The position numbers and the translations under genes are program-made. Source: Halioglobus sp. (lineage in GTDB: Bacteria; Pseudomonadota; Gammaproteobacteria; Pseudomonadales; Halieaceae). From it: 32,881 nt of DNA. This document shows positions 31,699 through 32,881 of the stretch, piece by piece. Under the pieces are notes generated by a model that had not been told where the DNA came from, searched no databases, and saw nothing but the letters and a program-made list of their open reading frames with translations. The stretch lies in NCBI GenBank assembly GCA_013214285.1, contig JABSPW010000024.1, positions 1 through 32,881 of the forward strand, in the 5' to 3' direction. Numbering within the stretch: the first letter of the stretch is position 1; each line of letters begins with the position of its first letter.

Positions 31699-32859
31699 AT
31701 GAAAGTCTACTTAGCCCGGTTGACCCAGGCGCTGTTGTTTTTTGTTGTCTGCGTAGGTGCATTTAACTGGTGGTCAGATCCTTACGGGATCTGGGGGCCG
31801 ATAGATGTAGAGCGTTTAAACCGTAACCAACAGGTATTTTTTCTTCGGTTGTCGAAGCCCTTCCAGATAGCTCGGATTAAGCCGACGGCAGCCATTATTG
31901 GCAGTTCCCGTTCTGGCCCCATTGACCCCCAAAATCCCGCATGGAGGGGGGAGACCCCGTACAATTTGTCGCTTCATGGGCTGACCGTCTATGAAATGAA
32001 GCGCTTTATCGAACATGCGATTGCTCAAGGGACTTTAAGAAAGCTTCTGATAGCCATCGAATTTGACACATTTATTCCTTTATGGCCCAGAACGGGCGTT
32101 GGTTACGCGGAGGGGCGTCTCCTGCATGCTGAAGCGCAGACGTTGTCTCTGGATTCTCTGGTTCAGCGTTTCAGTGATCTGCGTAATACTCTTTTGACGA
32201 GCTCTACTTTGGCGTTGAGTATCCAATCATGGGTGGGTAAGGCGCCAGCTGATCGAGCGATGCAGGGGGATGGTAGTTGGCGCCTTAATACTCAAAATAT
32301 CGGGAAAAAGGGTTTCGTGCACTCGGGAAAGTTGTTGAAAAAGCGGTCCGACAAGGAACAATGGGGTATCGAACGCAACCTTCAGATATTTTCAGAAACC
32401 CTCGTATTGTGTCATCTCCATGGAATAGACACACGGCTTTACTTAAGCCCCGAGCATCTTTTCATGACAGACTTCCGGCAGTATATCGGTTATGGCGAAG
32501 AGCGGGACAACTTCATTAGAGCGATCATAGCGTTGAACGAAGAGGTGGCCATTAGCACCGAAAGCGAGCCTTTCCCCATTTGGGGTTTCGACCATATCGA
32601 GGGTATCAGTGACCAAGCTCTTCCGGAGGGCGACGCTGTTGTGCCGATGTGGTTTCGGGATGGCTTTCACTTTTATGGAAAGCTGGGGGACATCATATTG
32701 GAACAGGTCTGGGACACATCTGATGGTCAGGGGTATAGGCTGGACTCCGGTTCGGTCGATTCGTATCTGACCGAAGTAGAGCAGTTAAGAGCGCGCTTTA
32801 TTCAGCGTGAGCATGAGCAGGTATTGGTGTATCGCAGTGAAATTCTCGGTGAAGAGTAA
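31699..32859 (+). CDS. Membrane-anchored SGNH-like protein with GSSRS motif
   Basis: A 386-residue protein with one N-terminal membrane helix (residues 8-23, ALLFFVVCVGAFNWW) and a periplasmic domain. Instead of GDS it has IIGSSRSGPIDP at 67-78, and FRDGFHFYG near residue 335 supplies a DxxH pair, as in the subset of SGNH-like proteins found beside MBOAT genes in exopolysaccharide loci. ATG 31699 was chosen because the membrane helix follows at once; TATACT at 31681-31686 is a possible -10 box, which would give a very short leader. An in-frame start upstream (31630) would put an odd hydrophilic tail before the helix. It diverges from the MBOAT gene and ends 22 bases before the window edge. 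Likely a fourth acyl-handling partner. Confidence 0.78.
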   Translation: MKVYLARLTQALLFFVVCVGAFNWWSDPYGIWGPIDVERLNRNQQVFFLRLSKPFQIARIKPTAAIIGSSRSGPIDPQNPAWRGETPYNLSLHGLTVYEMKRFIEHAIAQGTLRKLLIAIEFDTFIPLWPRTGVGYAEGRLLHAEAQTLSLDSLVQRFSDLRNTLLTSSTLALSIQSWVGKAPADRAMQGDGSWRLNTQNIGKKGFVHSGKLLKKRSDKEQWGIERNLQIFSETLVLCHLHGIDTRLYLSPEHLFMTDFRQYIGYGEERDNFIRAIIALNEEVAISTESEPFPIWGFDHIEGISDQALPEGDAVVPMWFRDGFHFYGKLGDIILEQVWDTSDGQGYRLDSGSVDSYLTEVEQLRARFIQREHEQVLVYRSEILGEE

Positions 32860-32881
32860 GCAAAGGCAAGGTTGCAGTCAG

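Overview
The window looks like chromosomal DNA of a heterotrophic gammaproteobacterium, probably marine. I infer this from the mid-50% GC feel of the coding regions (judged by eye, not computed), typical Shine-Dalgarno starts, and a gene mix (several acyl-CoA dehydrogenases, cytochrome P450, sulfotransferase, RPE65-type carotenoid oxygenase, Tat-dependent lipoprotein hydrolase) that resembles the lipid- and terpenoid-degrading OM60/Halieaceae/Spongiibacteraceae-type lineages. No rRNA, tRNA, CRISPR array or intact mobile element was seen, and no gene fixes the taxonomy.

Layout. 1-735 holds no convincing gene. 739-7736 (+) is a tight run: acyl-CoA dehydrogenase, GST-like protein, two further acyl-CoA dehydrogenases that look like a catalytic/partner pair, then two overlapping ABC1/UbiB-type atypical kinases. 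It ends at a hairpin facing a convergent MFS transporter (7848-9074, -). The MFS gene has a striking three-arm terminator-like structure in its leader (9097-9173). 9174-9931 is almost empty. A two-TM, tandem-Rossmann channel-like protein (9932-11191), a cytochrome P450 (11360-12706) and an antibiotic-biosynthesis-monooxygenase-domain protein (12932-13342) follow on +. They meet a three-gene minus-strand unit: sulfotransferase, CurA-like NADP-dependent reductase and ThuA-like protein (15922 to 13346). A second MFS transporter (16153-17370) diverges from that unit.

17418-22486 (-) reads, in transcription order, carotenoid oxygenase, Tat-lipoprotein amidohydrolase, paraoxonase-like lipoprotein, and finally an unusual fusion of a complete AroQ-gamma (normally exported) chorismate mutase with a complete VanX-type D-Ala-D-Ala dipeptidase. 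The first three may form an oxidative cleavage and hydrolysis pathway, partly outside the cytoplasm. The fusion gene is the most unusual single protein here.

22568-32859 is a surface-glycan region: a small S4-like ORF, a decayed sulfotransferase remnant with two in-frame stops, a GT-A glycosyltransferase, then a long minus-strand set (MBOAT O-acyltransferase, polytopic membrane protein, three consecutive membrane-anchored SGNH hydrolase-like proteins) and a divergent fourth SGNH-like protein. By analogy with the AlgI/AlgJ/AlgX alginate acetylation machinery, this set probably transfers acyl groups to an exported polysaccharide, but with an unusually large number of SGNH partners. The polysaccharide and its polymerase are not visible in the window.
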